Origin: Candidatus Poseidoniaceae archaeon
GTDB lineage: Archaea > Thermoplasmatota > Poseidoniia > Poseidoniales > Poseidoniaceae
Length of the DNA stretch: 16,681 nt
Direction of reading: 5' to 3'
NCBI GenBank assembly: GCA_013329355.1
Contig: DUKK01000028.1
Location: forward strand, 1 to 16,681
The translations under genes and the position numbers were made by a program. Positions 1-7,579 of this stretch are shown here, piece after piece; position 1 is the stretch's first letter, and each line of letters begins with the position of its first letter. A model generated the notes under the pieces. It was not told the origin of the DNA, made no database searches, and saw only the letters and a program-made list of their open reading frames with translations.

Positions 1-1
1 C

Positions 2-463
2 ATAACTGGAACAGTCAGCAGTGGGTTGGGTAGGGCGCACATATTTATGGCGCAAAAACACTATCAAGACCAGTTCCAAAGCCTGTTAGGAACTTCTGTA
101 TGGCCCGGAACTCTTAATCTAAATGTGTCCGATGATGACCTGAGAAGTTACATTGCACTTCGATTAAAATCTGGAATCGATACTTTAGATGCATCGAGCG
201 AATTGATTGAACAAGCTAGGTCAATCGACATAAGTAGTTTTGATGCGCACAGGGTCAGGGGTTTTCTCAGAGATGGCGTCTCATTTGGCGGCGCTACCGC
301 TTTCAAAGCCGAGTTTACTTTTGGCGAAAGCAGTGTAGAATGCGCAGTATTGATTCCAGACCTGACTCGTCATTATGACGTGGTTGAGATTATTTCAGCG
401 AAGTTTCTACGAGAGCATTTCTCCTTGGTAGATGGAGATAATGTAACAATTAAGTTATCATGA
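2..463 (+). CDS. ribK: CTP-dependent riboflavin kinase, archaeal RibK type (5' end outside window)
   Basis: RibK phosphorylates riboflavin to FMN with CTP rather than ATP in the archaeal flavin pathway; it is a cytoplasmic enzyme. The reading frame is open to the left edge. The residues before the first in-frame TTG (base 26) read ITGTVSSG, followed by LGRAHIF, which is the conserved N-terminal strand and glycine loop of this family (compare GEVVSGLGEG in the Methanocaldococcus enzyme, from memory). The true start is therefore upstream of the window and the TTG is internal. Other visible family marks are the WPGTLNLNV nucleotide/Mg-binding motif, a middle strand block ending in AVLIPDLTRHYDVVEII, and the C-terminal LREHFSLVDGDNVTIKL. 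The visible 153 residues cover nearly all of a stand-alone RibK (about 136 aa in Methanocaldococcus); an upstream fused HTH domain cannot be excluded. It converges on truA and overlaps it by 6 bp. Confidence 0.9.
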   Translation: MTGTVSSGLGRAHIFMAQKHYQDQFQSLLGTSVWPGTLNLNVSDDDLRSYIALRLKSGIDTLDASSELIEQARSIDISSFDAHRVRGFLRDGVSFGGATAFKAEFTFGESSVECAVLIPDLTRHYDVVEIISAKFLREHFSLVDGDNVTIKLS

Positions 464-1369
464 TTTGTGCGGTATATGGGGTAACTTCCCAATCTTTGAC
501 CACTCGTGAAAAATCAATGACTCCATCTCCAACTTGCAGCCCGCTTCCCAACGACCCATCATTGTCCTTTCTGGGAAATCAACGCTTGGAGGTGGGGTAA
601 AGGAAACGCAGGAATCTCCGCTCTCCGGGTGATGGAAATCTGGCCAAATCACGTCCCAAAGAATTAACCACTCTGGTGGGGCGACACCAAAGTCGACGGA
701 TATTTCGGGCCGTCTAATCGCCTCGATAATTTGATGTTGAGTTAATTCGCCAGTCGACAGACCATAGAGTGCCATGGCGGTTCTTCTAACCTGGTTCCAC
801 AAGAACGCCTCGCCAATAATTTCGAACCCAACAACGCGCCCATTGACTCTCCAAGGGCTACAATGAAAGATCTTCCGGATTGGATTTTTACCTTCCTCGA
901 GTTTGGCGAAATTAGTCGCATCGTAGCTACCAACAAACAGGTCAAGCCAGTCTTGGAAAACCTCACCCGGATACTGCCATCCTTGAATACCTTCTAAGCG
1001 ATATTTGTATATCCGTCGGGAAGCCAGTCTCGGATTCCAATCATCTGGAACTTCATACACGTTCAGAAACGCTATCTCATCTGGCAAACGGTCATCGACT
1101 GCCCTAATCATCTTACGATGATTTAACGATTCCCATAATGATCTATCGAGAGTGACAACACCTCCGTTTCGCCTAACGTTAACACCCGCATCGGTGCGGC
1201 TTGAGAGCACTAAATTATGGCCAGATTCTTTCTTCATCCAGTTCAATTTAGTAAACGCTTTGATTAATTCACCCTGAACTGTTCTTACATCAGGTTGTAT
1301 TTGGCTTCCATGAAAATGTCTGCCGATATACCCGATAGTAAAAGCGAGGCGAACTCGCTCTGACATCAT
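458..1369 (-). CDS. truA: tRNA pseudouridine synthase TruA
   Basis: TruA converts uridines 38-40 in the anticodon arm of tRNAs to pseudouridine. The catalytic aspartate sits in SSRTDAGV, at residue 60 if translation starts at the ATG at 1369, the same number as the catalytic Asp60 of the E. coli enzyme. Other family blocks are RRIYKYRLEG (around 118-127), GEAFLWNQVRR in the C-terminal half, and PPEWLILWDVIWPDF near the end. The frame is open back to 1438, but those extra 23 residues overlap the upstream TPR-like gene and resemble nothing in the family. Starting at ATG 1369 (or the adjacent ATG 1366) leaves a 5-8 base gap after that gene's stop, with AGAGGAA about 10 bases upstream. It is the last gene of the minus-strand run, and its TGA lies inside ribK. 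About 303 aa, slightly longer than E. coli TruA because of a short C-terminal extension. Confidence 0.93.
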   Translation of the reverse strand: MMSERVRLAFTIGYIGRHFHGSQIQPDVRTVQGELIKAFTKLNWMKKESGHNLVLSSRTDAGVNVRRNGGVVTLDRSLWESLNHRKMIRAVDDRLPDEIAFLNVYEVPDDWNPRLASRRIYKYRLEGIQGWQYPGEVFQDWLDLFVGSYDATNFAKLEEGKNPIRKIFHCSPWRVNGRVVGFEIIGEAFLWNQVRRTAMALYGLSTGELTQHQIIEAIRRPEISVDFGVAPPEWLILWDVIWPDFHHPESGDSCVSFTPPPSVDFPERTMMGRWEAGCKLEMESLIFHEWSKIGKLPHIPHKS

Positions 1370-1374
1370 ACCAC

Positions 1375-1890
1375 TTATTCCTCTAAAAGGAGGGCTGAGG
1401 CTTCTTCTGGTGAATAGCCAAGTCCGCCAACTGACCACTTAATGGCTGACTTTAACCACGGCATTATTTGAGGATTTGATTTTGTCGGGTCAACAACCTC
1501 GATAGCGTCTACAAGGTTACGAGCCGCCATGTATAGTCTGTCATCAACTGGGATATCAGCCAGCTCCAATCGGCGAGCATATCTTTCATACTCCTTGATT
1601 GCTTGCGGAATTCTGCGACACTCTAGCGCAAAATCTGCAAAGTCAACAATATATTCATCATTTTCCTCGTCAAGGTTCATGGCTTTTTTGTAGGCCATCA
1701 TAATCTTTCCACCTGGAATGATATCCTCCTGAGCCTCGACATTTAGCATGTTGGCAAATTCTGCATAAGTGTGATGGACCGCTGCTATGTCCTTGTTTGA
1801 TTTGCACATATCATCCAACATCTGCACTGCGCCTTCTAGGTCGCCTTCGGCAAATTTTTCAATCGCTGGTTGTAGAATTTCATCACTCAT
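1375..1890 (-). CDS. TPR-like helical repeat protein of unknown function
   Basis: A soluble, acidic, all-helical protein of 171 aa with no signal peptide or membrane segment. Two helix pairs look like degenerate tetratricopeptide repeats: residues about 5-32 (AIEKFAEGDLEGAVQMLDDM) and about 78-108 (ADFALECRRIPQAIKEYERY), each with the alanine/glycine spacing typical of TPR hairpins. A middle segment around 60-74 may form another helix. Such proteins usually act as protein-interaction scaffolds; no enzymatic motif is visible. It lies between a bacterial-PH-domain membrane protein and truA on the same strand, with a GAGGAG Shine-Dalgarno about 8 bases before its ATG and a stop only 5 bases before truA, so it is probably cotranscribed with truA. 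I cannot assign a partner or pathway; the TPR call itself is tentative. Confidence 0.75.
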   Translation of the reverse strand: MSDEILQPAIEKFAEGDLEGAVQMLDDMCKSNKDIAAVHHTYAEFANMLNVEAQEDIIPGGKIMMAYKKAMNLDEENDEYIVDFADFALECRRIPQAIKEYERYARRLELADIPVDDRLYMAARNLVDAIEVVDPTKSNPQIMPWLKSAIKWSVGGLGYSPEEASALLLEE

Positions 1891-1949
1891 TTTAGCAACT
1901 CCTCTGATTTTGGCGGGGAGGTCTCGGTTATTGAATGACTCGCTTGAAA

Positions 1950-2948
1950 TTATTCGCTACCATTACCCGATATTGTTTCTTTAAGGTCGCTCAGAAGATT
2001 TGATTGGCTGTGCTTTTTGTGCATCTCGTTAAGTAGCATCTTACACTTATCCCAATCTCTAATCGAGTAAAAACAGTGCTTAGGGTCTGGTCGAACAGTT
2101 CTAATCGTCCTTTGATAGGTTAGAATACCAACAAATGACCGCAGGATTGATTTCTTGGCTGCTTCAGTTGGTGTATCGTCGGCACTGTCTGCCGAACCGG
2201 GCATACTAACTGCACCGGCTGCACCCATTGATTCATCGACTATACCAACGCCTGAATCGGTAAGTATCGAAACCGTAGCATAACCGAAAATAGTACCAAT
2301 TGGTGTTCTTTCAACTATTACTTCAGAAATTCGGTCAAATAGTATCCTTCGATGGGAACGGGAAAGCAAAAAACTGTGCTCGAAAATTACTGCATCCGAG
2401 GTGATTGCGTAATGGAAACTGTTTTGATAATAAAGCGTCATAACAGCAAATACGCTTGCATAGATGATGCCAAATATAGTATAATTATAATCGAAATTGA
2501 AGTTGCCACCGATTGGTTCGTCCAAAAAGAAAGTTGCTCTCTCGGCAACTTTATCGATTTGGATGATGAGCGGCGAGAAGGATACTACCAGTAGGAAAAG
2601 CGATATCCAGCGACCTGATGTAGAGGTATTTAGTAATCGATTGAACCAAGTGATGATGAGCATTACGACGGTAAAGCTGAATAATTCTGAAAAGCCCATA
2701 AATGATAGCGTAATGTCCAATAAAAAGTTTTCACTCTGGAGATTATCAACCCTAGCGAACAATAGATGAACACCCAGAACTAGTAATGCCAGTGCATACA
2801 TTCCAACAAATGCGAATGTGCTGGGTTTTTTTGTCAGATGAATTTCCTCACCCGGTATTAAGCGAAATTTCTTGGCTAAACTTTCGGCGTTTTTCGACTC
2901 GAGTTCTTCACCAGCCGTCAAATCCTGAGTTGACTCTTCATCGCTCAT
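1950..2948 (-). CDS. Membrane protein with bacterial-PH (bPH2/YdbS-like) domain
   Basis: A 332-aa protein with an acidic cytosolic N-terminus (about 1-40) and four predicted membrane segments (about 46-65, 84-104, 114-131 and 155-174). A bPH2-type domain then starts at HYAITSDAVIFE (179-190) and runs through RRILFDRISEVIVERTPIG and FGYATVSILT; this is the usual pattern 'Y-x-I-T ... I-x-x-I-x-x-V ... G-x-G/A-T-V-x-I' of YdbS-like proteins. Unusually, the domain is interrupted after about residue 230 by a Gly/Ala/Ser/Asp-rich low-complexity stretch (about 233-262) before the closing strand and helix (about 278-308). Family members are membrane proteins of poorly defined role, often near transporters. 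A GAGGGG Shine-Dalgarno lies 7 bases before the ATG. It follows the lipocalin-like gene after a 65-base gap that could hold its own promoter. Function is not inferred beyond the fold. Confidence 0.75.
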   Translation of the reverse strand: MSDEESTQDLTAGEELESKNAESLAKKFRLIPGEEIHLTKKPSTFAFVGMYALALLVLGVHLLFARVDNLQSENFLLDITLSFMGFSELFSFTVVMLIITWFNRLLNTSTSGRWISLFLLVVSFSPLIIQIDKVAERATFFLDEPIGGNFNFDYNYTIFGIIYASVFAVMTLYYQNSFHYAITSDAVIFEHSFLLSRSHRRILFDRISEVIVERTPIGTIFGYATVSILTDSGVGIVDESMGAAGAVSMPGSADSADDTPTEAAKKSILRSFVGILTYQRTIRTVRPDPKHCFYSIRDWDKCKMLLNEMHKKHSQSNLLSDLKETISGNGSE

Positions 2949-3013
2949 CTATGCCCCTCTTGTATATCTTTAGGGTCTTATCCCAAATGAATGTTACCCC
3001 GTGTAGTGGTAAA

Positions 3014-4219
3014 TCAGTGCAAAATACCCCACGAATGCTCAGCATTGCCACGTATCCATTCATAGTCAGCAACACTGCGATTTCCGGTTGCATCCACAAT
3101 CAATAAATCTACAACTTTAAGCGGATACTCATTATAGGTAAAATTCGAGACAAGACCACCAATTGTTGGCTGCTCAAAGGCCCAGTGAGCGCGGTCTATT
3201 GCCTCAACATCGATATATATCTGTACGGTATCATTCCTCATTTCAATCTTAAATCCCGGTAGGTTACTACCCGGATTAGCCCCATGACTACCTTCGACTG
3301 TTGCACTGGCATACTTTTCGACACGAACTTTAGTAAACGGAATGCTATGTCCGGTTTTTGCATCATGAAACAGACCTCCCTGTGACAGACTCATATGATT
3401 TAGATCCCGCTTTTTCCACGGTTGGTTATCTCTTGATAGAATAGTCATGCTCAGGTGAGGTAAAAACCAATCAATGTAAGACCCATCGCTAAGATGCAGC
3501 ATGCCCCAATACCACGGAACCGAAGGTGCTTGGACGCAAACTTTCTGAAAATATGCTGTCCCTGTTACTTTCGAATCATCGAGGTAGCCTGTAACCTTGC
3601 ACCCATGCAATCTTAGAATATCATATCCCATTTCCATAGCATACGTAGCTGTGGCATGTTTAGCGGTAGACATTGCTTGATTCCATGGCACTAGACGAAA
3701 CTCCATTTTAGCTGGAACACTTTCTTGTTCGGGAAATTCATCGGAGTGAAGATTCAGCCAGAATTCACTTAAATCACTCTTCAACCCCATCGACATATCT
3801 TCCTTTGTCAACGGTATTACTGCACCGCCTCCTGCCCCTGAAAGAGTTGAATCACCCGGCCATGCGGGATGTTGATCATCAACGACAATCATCCGGCATT
3901 TTCGCTTGATGTAAGGCTCAAACATGCGGTTACCGTCAAACCACCAAGCGCACACCATACCATCGAGCGAAATACCGCCATTACCATCAAAACCGGGTCT
4001 CCCTTTAGGTCGCCATTCAGTGCCGCTAACCAAAACTTTGGGGTTATCTTTGGTCGACCACAGCACCATTAACTGTTTACCACTTGGGTTGCCATTCTCA
4101 TCGTCCAGCATTAGTAACCACCACCACCAATCCCAAGTAAGATGATGCAAAGGTGGACGCGTCTGTAACTTCCACATCCTAGACAAATCTCCAGCGAAGT
4201 TTTTCATTGCCGTTGTCAT
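3014..4219 (-). CDS. Lipocalin-like AttH/CrtC-type (calycin-fold) protein of the ABC cluster
   Basis: A 401-aa protein very rich in Trp and Gly. I see no signal peptide and no credible membrane segment; a Trp cluster at about 29-34 (WDWWWW) precedes LLMLDDENG, resembling the 'EWWY' strand that opens AttH and carotenoid 1,2-hydratase (CrtC) proteins. A second diagnostic stretch, at about 219-252, reads GTAYFQKV...VPWYWGMLHLSDGS, matching the 'G-x-a-Y/W ... W-x-W-x-x-L-x-d-G' core of those families and of tocopherol-cyclase/Svf1-like proteins. The end (AEHSWGIL) also looks like a closing barrel strand. The start overlaps the permease stop as ATGA, so it is translationally coupled to the ABC-2 permease. 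AttH proteins are named for a bacterial ABC cluster (AttEFGH), so the neighbourhood supports the assignment. A lipid or isoprenoid ligand is only a guess, and the distant homology is uncertain. Confidence 0.55.
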   Translation of the reverse strand: MTTAMKNFAGDLSRMWKLQTRPPLHHLTWDWWWWLLMLDDENGNPSGKQLMVLWSTKDNPKVLVSGTEWRPKGRPGFDGNGGISLDGMVCAWWFDGNRMFEPYIKRKCRMIVVDDQHPAWPGDSTLSGAGGGAVIPLTKEDMSMGLKSDLSEFWLNLHSDEFPEQESVPAKMEFRLVPWNQAMSTAKHATATYAMEMGYDILRLHGCKVTGYLDDSKVTGTAYFQKVCVQAPSVPWYWGMLHLSDGSYIDWFLPHLSMTILSRDNQPWKKRDLNHMSLSQGGLFHDAKTGHSIPFTKVRVEKYASATVEGSHGANPGSNLPGFKIEMRNDTVQIYIDVEAIDRAHWAFEQPTIGGLVSNFTYNEYPLKVVDLLIVDATGNRSVADYEWIRGNAEHSWGILH

Positions 4220-5541
4220 TCGATTTCCTTCCCCTTGAATATCGCTCCACCAACAAACAACAAAGCAATGGCTTGTATTAATAGAACAACGGTAGCAATT
4301 ATCATTGAAAGAAACGGACTTATGTTGCCTAGGCCAGGGTTAGCATAGAAATATTGCAATGGCTCTGACCCGATCAATTCTTCACTCTCAAAACCCAGTG
4401 CGTCGGTGCCTTCAACTGACAGTCCAGAATAAATTAACAATGCCATGTCCGGCCAAACAATTAAGCTAGCTGAATCCACAATTATAAGAGCCCAGCCAAT
4501 TACCGAGAATCGCAATATTGGGGCGTCAGGAACACCCATTGAAAGCAACGCCATGCCCAATTCCCATGCTGCAAATGGTATCGCCAGAACTATTCCATAG
4601 CGCCACATAACGCCAAGGAAACAGAATAACATGCCGTAGACTAGGGTCGCCATCATTGCAGCAAACAGTATCGCCAACCAAATACCAAACTCCGCAAAGC
4701 GGAATAGCGAATCTCCCGGCCCAGCAAAACCAGTTACGACTGCGGATATCAATGTCAGGATAATCAAATATGGCCAGACGATTCCTAGGTATCCAATCAC
4801 CCGATAAAAGAAAACCTCTGTCCTTGCGATTGGTTTTGTAAGCATGTAATGCATAGTCCCCGAATTCATTTCGTCACGTATCAGTCCGGTCGCCATGAAT
4901 AGTGGGATAAATATGCTAATGATGAAGACAAAGCCGAGTTTTCCAATTCCTAAGATTGAGGCCCTGTGCAATGCTTCTTTGGCGTATGCTTCGTCGTCAG
5001 GATCCTCGTCCACAAGGTTGTCTGCGTCATACATAAATTCCCCAGTTAGGCTCAATGATAATTCTATATCACACTCGATTCCGTTGTCATTGGTGTCTTT
5101 CTGGGAACTGGTTCTATCCTCGGTCCTGCAGTCACCATCATCATCATAACCCACACTTACTGAGCGCGTGCCAGTTGGTGATTCATTCCAGTCAAAGTCA
5201 TCTTCGTCAACCCAAACACTGGGGTCATCAGGCGGGATAGGTGGCTGAAAAAATCCTGGGTTGGATAACTCTGAGAAAGGATTAGTGCCGTATAACCGCT
5301 CCTGACCATCTGGATATGAATCTCCATCAGAATCAATCGAATCTCCGTCATTGTCTACCGACTCGAAATCTCTCTGCATAGCGTCAATATAAAACATCAT
5401 TAGCAAACTAATTATCACTAAACCGGTGATTAATACCACCCAAGTAGAAATTTTTGTTCTGTATTGACGCATGGTAAACTCAGTTATCGCTGAGGCCTTA
5501 CGGTCTAGCGCACGAAAGATTGTGTTGGTTTTGTCAGCCAT
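4216..5541 (-). CDS. ABC-2 type permease with acidic calcium-loop ectodomain
   Basis: Membrane subunit of an ABC exporter, paired with the ATPase encoded just upstream. After a cytosolic N-terminus there is one membrane segment (about 34-52), then a ~140-residue loop expected to be extracytoplasmic (about 55-195), then about six more membrane segments (about 204-221, 249-272, 284-312, 318-336, 347-371 and 410-434). IRDEMNSGTMHYMLTKPI follows the second segment and is the characteristic ABC-2 permease stretch before the next helix. The loop contains Asp-rich calcium-binding-type repeats and two cysteines (138 and 157) that could pair. Its start overlaps the ATPase stop: ATG at 5541 shares one base with the TGA, while an in-frame GTG at 5544 would give a 4-base GTGA overlap; both follow a GGAGGGGG ribosome site. 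The permease class is clear; the substrate is unknown. Confidence 0.88.
   Translation of the reverse strand: MADKTNTIFRALDRKASAITEFTMRQYRTKISTWVVLITGLVIISLLMMFYIDAMQRDFESVDNDGDSIDSDGDSYPDGQERLYGTNPFSELSNPGFFQPPIPPDDPSVWVDEDDFDWNESPTGTRSVSVGYDDDGDCRTEDRTSSQKDTNDNGIECDIELSLSLTGEFMYDADNLVDEDPDDEAYAKEALHRASILGIGKLGFVFIISIFIPLFMATGLIRDEMNSGTMHYMLTKPIARTEVFFYRVIGYLGIVWPYLIILTLISAVVTGFAGPGDSLFRFAEFGIWLAILFAAMMATLVYGMLFCFLGVMWRYGIVLAIPFAAWELGMALLSMGVPDAPILRFSVIGWALIIVDSASLIVWPDMALLIYSGLSVEGTDALGFESEELIGSEPLQYFYANPGLGNISPFLSMIIATVVLLIQAIALLFVGGAIFKGKEIE
5275..5355 (-). other. Thrombospondin type-3-like calcium loop in permease ectodomain
   Basis: Within the second ABC-2 permease, residues about 63-89 read DNDGDSIDSDGDSYPDGQE followed by RLYGTNPF. 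This is the D-x-D-x-D-G-x-x-D-x-x-E...G-T-[DN]-P pattern of bacterial and archaeal calcium-binding TSP3-like repeats. Two further Asp-rich stretches follow in the same loop (YDDDGDC...DTNDNGIEC and DADNLVDEDPDDE). Placement between membrane segments 1 and 2 puts it outside the cell. Confidence 0.65.
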
Positions 5542-6533
5542 CACATGCCCCCTCCACCAGTTAAATATCCAAGAATCGAGGCAAGGTCATCATCTGGATT
5601 GTCAATAGAATCGACTTTATGACCGCCATCAATGATGATTTTTGGCAGGTGACTGTGAAAATCACCTAAGTTACGTGTTTGAACGGTTAGTTTCTCTGGA
5701 TCTTGGAAGGATATTCCGTGTACTGAAGCAATATCAATGACGCTCTTGGCTAATTCTTTGGGTGACTGACAGCCGATATCTATCCGATGAGGGATATTAT
5801 CCATCTTTTCGCGAATTGCGTGAAGGTTCCCCAGTGCCAGCAGCCGACCATGGTGTAAAATTACTATCTGTTCGGTAATTCGCTCGATTTCAGTCAGTAT
5901 ATGACTGCTGACAATTACCGTTCGACCCATCCTTCCTAATTCCCTTATTACATTCATTATTGTAGTTCTAGCTAGTGGATCACATCCCTGCAGTGGCTCA
6001 TCCAAAATTATCAGTTCAGGATCGCATACCAAAGCGTGAGCAATCTTAGTTCGCTGACGCATACCCTTGGAGAATCGGCCGATTTGTTTGTGCGCCACAT
6101 CGAGGAGCCCGACGAAATCCAAAACCCTGTCTGCCTCTGTCTTAGCGGCGTCGCGGGTAAGACCATTAAGCCTAGCAAATGTCGAAATGAAATCATGTGC
6201 AGTCATCCAATCGTGCATTTTTTCTCCCTCGGGGACAAATCCAACTCGCGCATAGGGTGCAGGATTTTTCCACGGATTAGTACCAAATAGTCGCACTTGT
6301 CCGGCGCTTGGCTTTATTTTCCCCATGAGAATCTTGAATAATGTTGATTTGCCGGCACCATTGAGCCCCAGTATACCGGTTACTCCACCAGATAGGGCAA
6401 GTGTGACACCGCTAAGAGCGTGGATTTTACCATAGGTTTTACTGACATTTTCAAGCAAAATTACCGGCGCTTTTTGCTCCGGTTGCCATTGGGTAGTTTC
6501 TGCTTGCCCCTCTTGATGGAAATCGGGCATCAT
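5541..6533 (-). CDS. ABC transporter ATP-binding protein (second of two, export type)
   Basis: Nucleotide-binding subunit that powers the permease encoded directly downstream. Residues (from ATG 6533): Walker A GLNGAGKST at 56-64, signature FSKGMRQ at 154-160, Walker B LIILDEP at 174-180 with catalytic Glu, and switch His211 in SSHIL. The Q-loop position reads GFVPEGE, with Glu where Gln is common, as in many CcmA/NatA-like exporters. The D-loop region LQGCDP carries Cys where Leu is usual. A C-terminal ~100-residue domain (about 235-330) is typical of ABC-2-linked ATPases. The frame is open to 6626, but ATG 6533 overlaps the upstream permease stop as ATGA and follows a perfect GGAGGTGA ribosome-binding site 7 bases upstream (6541-6548), so the longer form is rejected. 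Substrate unknown. Confidence 0.92.
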   Translation of the reverse strand: MMPDFHQEGQAETTQWQPEQKAPVILLENVSKTYGKIHALSGVTLALSGGVTGILGLNGAGKSTLFKILMGKIKPSAGQVRLFGTNPWKNPAPYARVGFVPEGEKMHDWMTAHDFISTFARLNGLTRDAAKTEADRVLDFVGLLDVAHKQIGRFSKGMRQRTKIAHALVCDPELIILDEPLQGCDPLARTTIMNVIRELGRMGRTVIVSSHILTEIERITEQIVILHHGRLLALGNLHAIREKMDNIPHRIDIGCQSPKELAKSVIDIASVHGISFQDPEKLTVQTRNLGDFHSHLPKIIIDGGHKVDSIDNPDDDLASILGYLTGGGGM

Positions 6534-7579
6534 TCTCTCGTCACCTCCATTGACGCAACGCGACTTGAGAGAATGTAAAGGAAAAAGGCATTCATCAATA
6601 CTAACGATGCCAAGGACCAAGTCCAAGAATATTGGTCATATGTAGGCTGAGTGCCAACAAGTGCTTGTCCAACATGTGCTAAGCAGTCATAAGGTGAAAG
6701 TAAATACATTACATCTCGCTCGAACAAATTGGAAACCAATACGGCTAGGGTCTTAGTTCCAAGAACGATAGCAACCAGACCAATACCGGGGAAGAATTTA
6801 CCCTTAGAAACGCTCGACAATCCTAGACCAATACTGGTGTAGGTAATTATCAATATTATTCCACCACCAAATGCTGCAAGGAATAACGGGAAGGTGTCAA
6901 TAATCCAAGCCCAGCCTCGGCCCATCGCAAGTATCTCAACAAAATAGTAAATCATTAATGTCAATAATACGACGAAAGCTTGAATTATTGCTACTGAGAT
7001 ATATTTCATCATGACATAATCAAATCGGCTTATGGGTCTAGAGAAATATAATGCAGAGGTCCCGTGATACCTATCCTCAGAGATTATCCCACCCACAAGC
7101 AGTGCTGCTAAGATAGGGTAGTACAGCATATTGCGTGGGAAAAACCCCAAAACGTGTCCGTATAGATTATCACGATTTACCCCCCACATTGTGTGTAATG
7201 CAGGACTGCCAATTAGCGCAGATAGTAATGTCAAACCGACATCACCAAGGGAGGCAATGAACACAATAACAATGAACAATTTTGTCGGTAAACTCCAAGG
7301 CCGATGACCTTTACGGAAGATACCTAAAACATGATGTCTAAGTATTGCCCAGTTTCTCATCCAGCGTGGATTTAAAGGGCCATTCCACGGTTTGTATATC
7401 TGCTCGAACACATAACCAACGGAGGCGGTATTGTTGGTTATTTGCGCAGTAGTGAATTCATCACCGTCTTTGGAACCCCATGCAGCGTCCATTCTGCCTT
7501 GCCCCGTCACCGGTGCATGTTCTGAGAATGACAGGTCTTCTGGAGGGTTTTGCTCGGGTGAATCTATTTGTTCGTTCAT
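6530..7579 (-). CDS. ABC-2 type permease (first of two)
   Basis: Membrane subunit partner of the ATPase encoded immediately upstream. The first ~97 residues are a long hydrophilic, probably cytosolic segment, longer than usual for this class. Six hydrophobic segments follow at about 100-122, 151-168, 192-214, 231-252, 264-284 and 322-338. Between the second and third lies ISEDRYHGTSALYFSRPISR, the typical ABC-2 'D/E-x-x-x-G-T ... s-R-P-i-s-R' motif also seen in the other permease of this cluster. The ATG at 7579 overlaps the ATPase stop as ATGA, and its own stop overlaps the start of the second ATPase, so all are translationally coupled. Unlike the second permease it has no Asp-rich ectodomain. 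The two permeases may form a heterodimer or belong to two separate exporters; the sequence does not decide this. Confidence 0.87.
   Translation of the reverse strand: MNEQIDSPEQNPPEDLSFSEHAPVTGQGRMDAAWGSKDGDEFTTAQITNNTASVGYVFEQIYKPWNGPLNPRWMRNWAILRHHVLGIFRKGHRPWSLPTKLFIVIVFIASLGDVGLTLLSALIGSPALHTMWGVNRDNLYGHVLGFFPRNMLYYPILAALLVGGIISEDRYHGTSALYFSRPISRFDYVMMKYISVAIIQAFVVLLTLMIYYFVEILAMGRGWAWIIDTFPLFLAAFGGGIILIITYTSIGLGLSSVSKGKFFPGIGLVAIVLGTKTLAVLVSNLFERDVMYLLSPYDCLAHVGQALVGTQPTYDQYSWTWSLASLVLMNAFFLYILSSRVASMEVTRE
6541..6548 (-). promoter_or_regulatory. Perfect ribosome-binding site that fixes the second ATPase start
   Basis: On the minus strand this reads GGAGGTGA, an 8-base match to the archaeal anti-Shine-Dalgarno complement, 7 bases before ATG 6533 and inside the end of the preceding permease gene. 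It rejects a longer ATPase starting at 6626. Confidence 0.75.

Noticed and set aside
1370..1438. N-terminal extension of TruA
   Set aside because: The 23 extra residues lie wholly inside the TPR-like gene, do not resemble TruA, and ATG 1369 puts the catalytic Asp at the family position.
2964..2972. TATA-like GATATACA (minus strand) before the PH-domain gene
   Set aside because: It is only about 15-22 bases from the ATG, too close for a TATA box with a start site upstream of the codon.
2786..3106. Plus-strand open frame spanning the gap between the PH-domain and lipocalin-like genes
   Set aside because: It mostly covers the antisense of two better-supported genes, has no ribosome site and no recognisable motif.
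6534..6626. N-terminal extension of the second ABC ATPase
   Set aside because: It overlaps the permease gene, and the perfect GGAGGTGA site plus the ATGA overlap point to ATG 6533.
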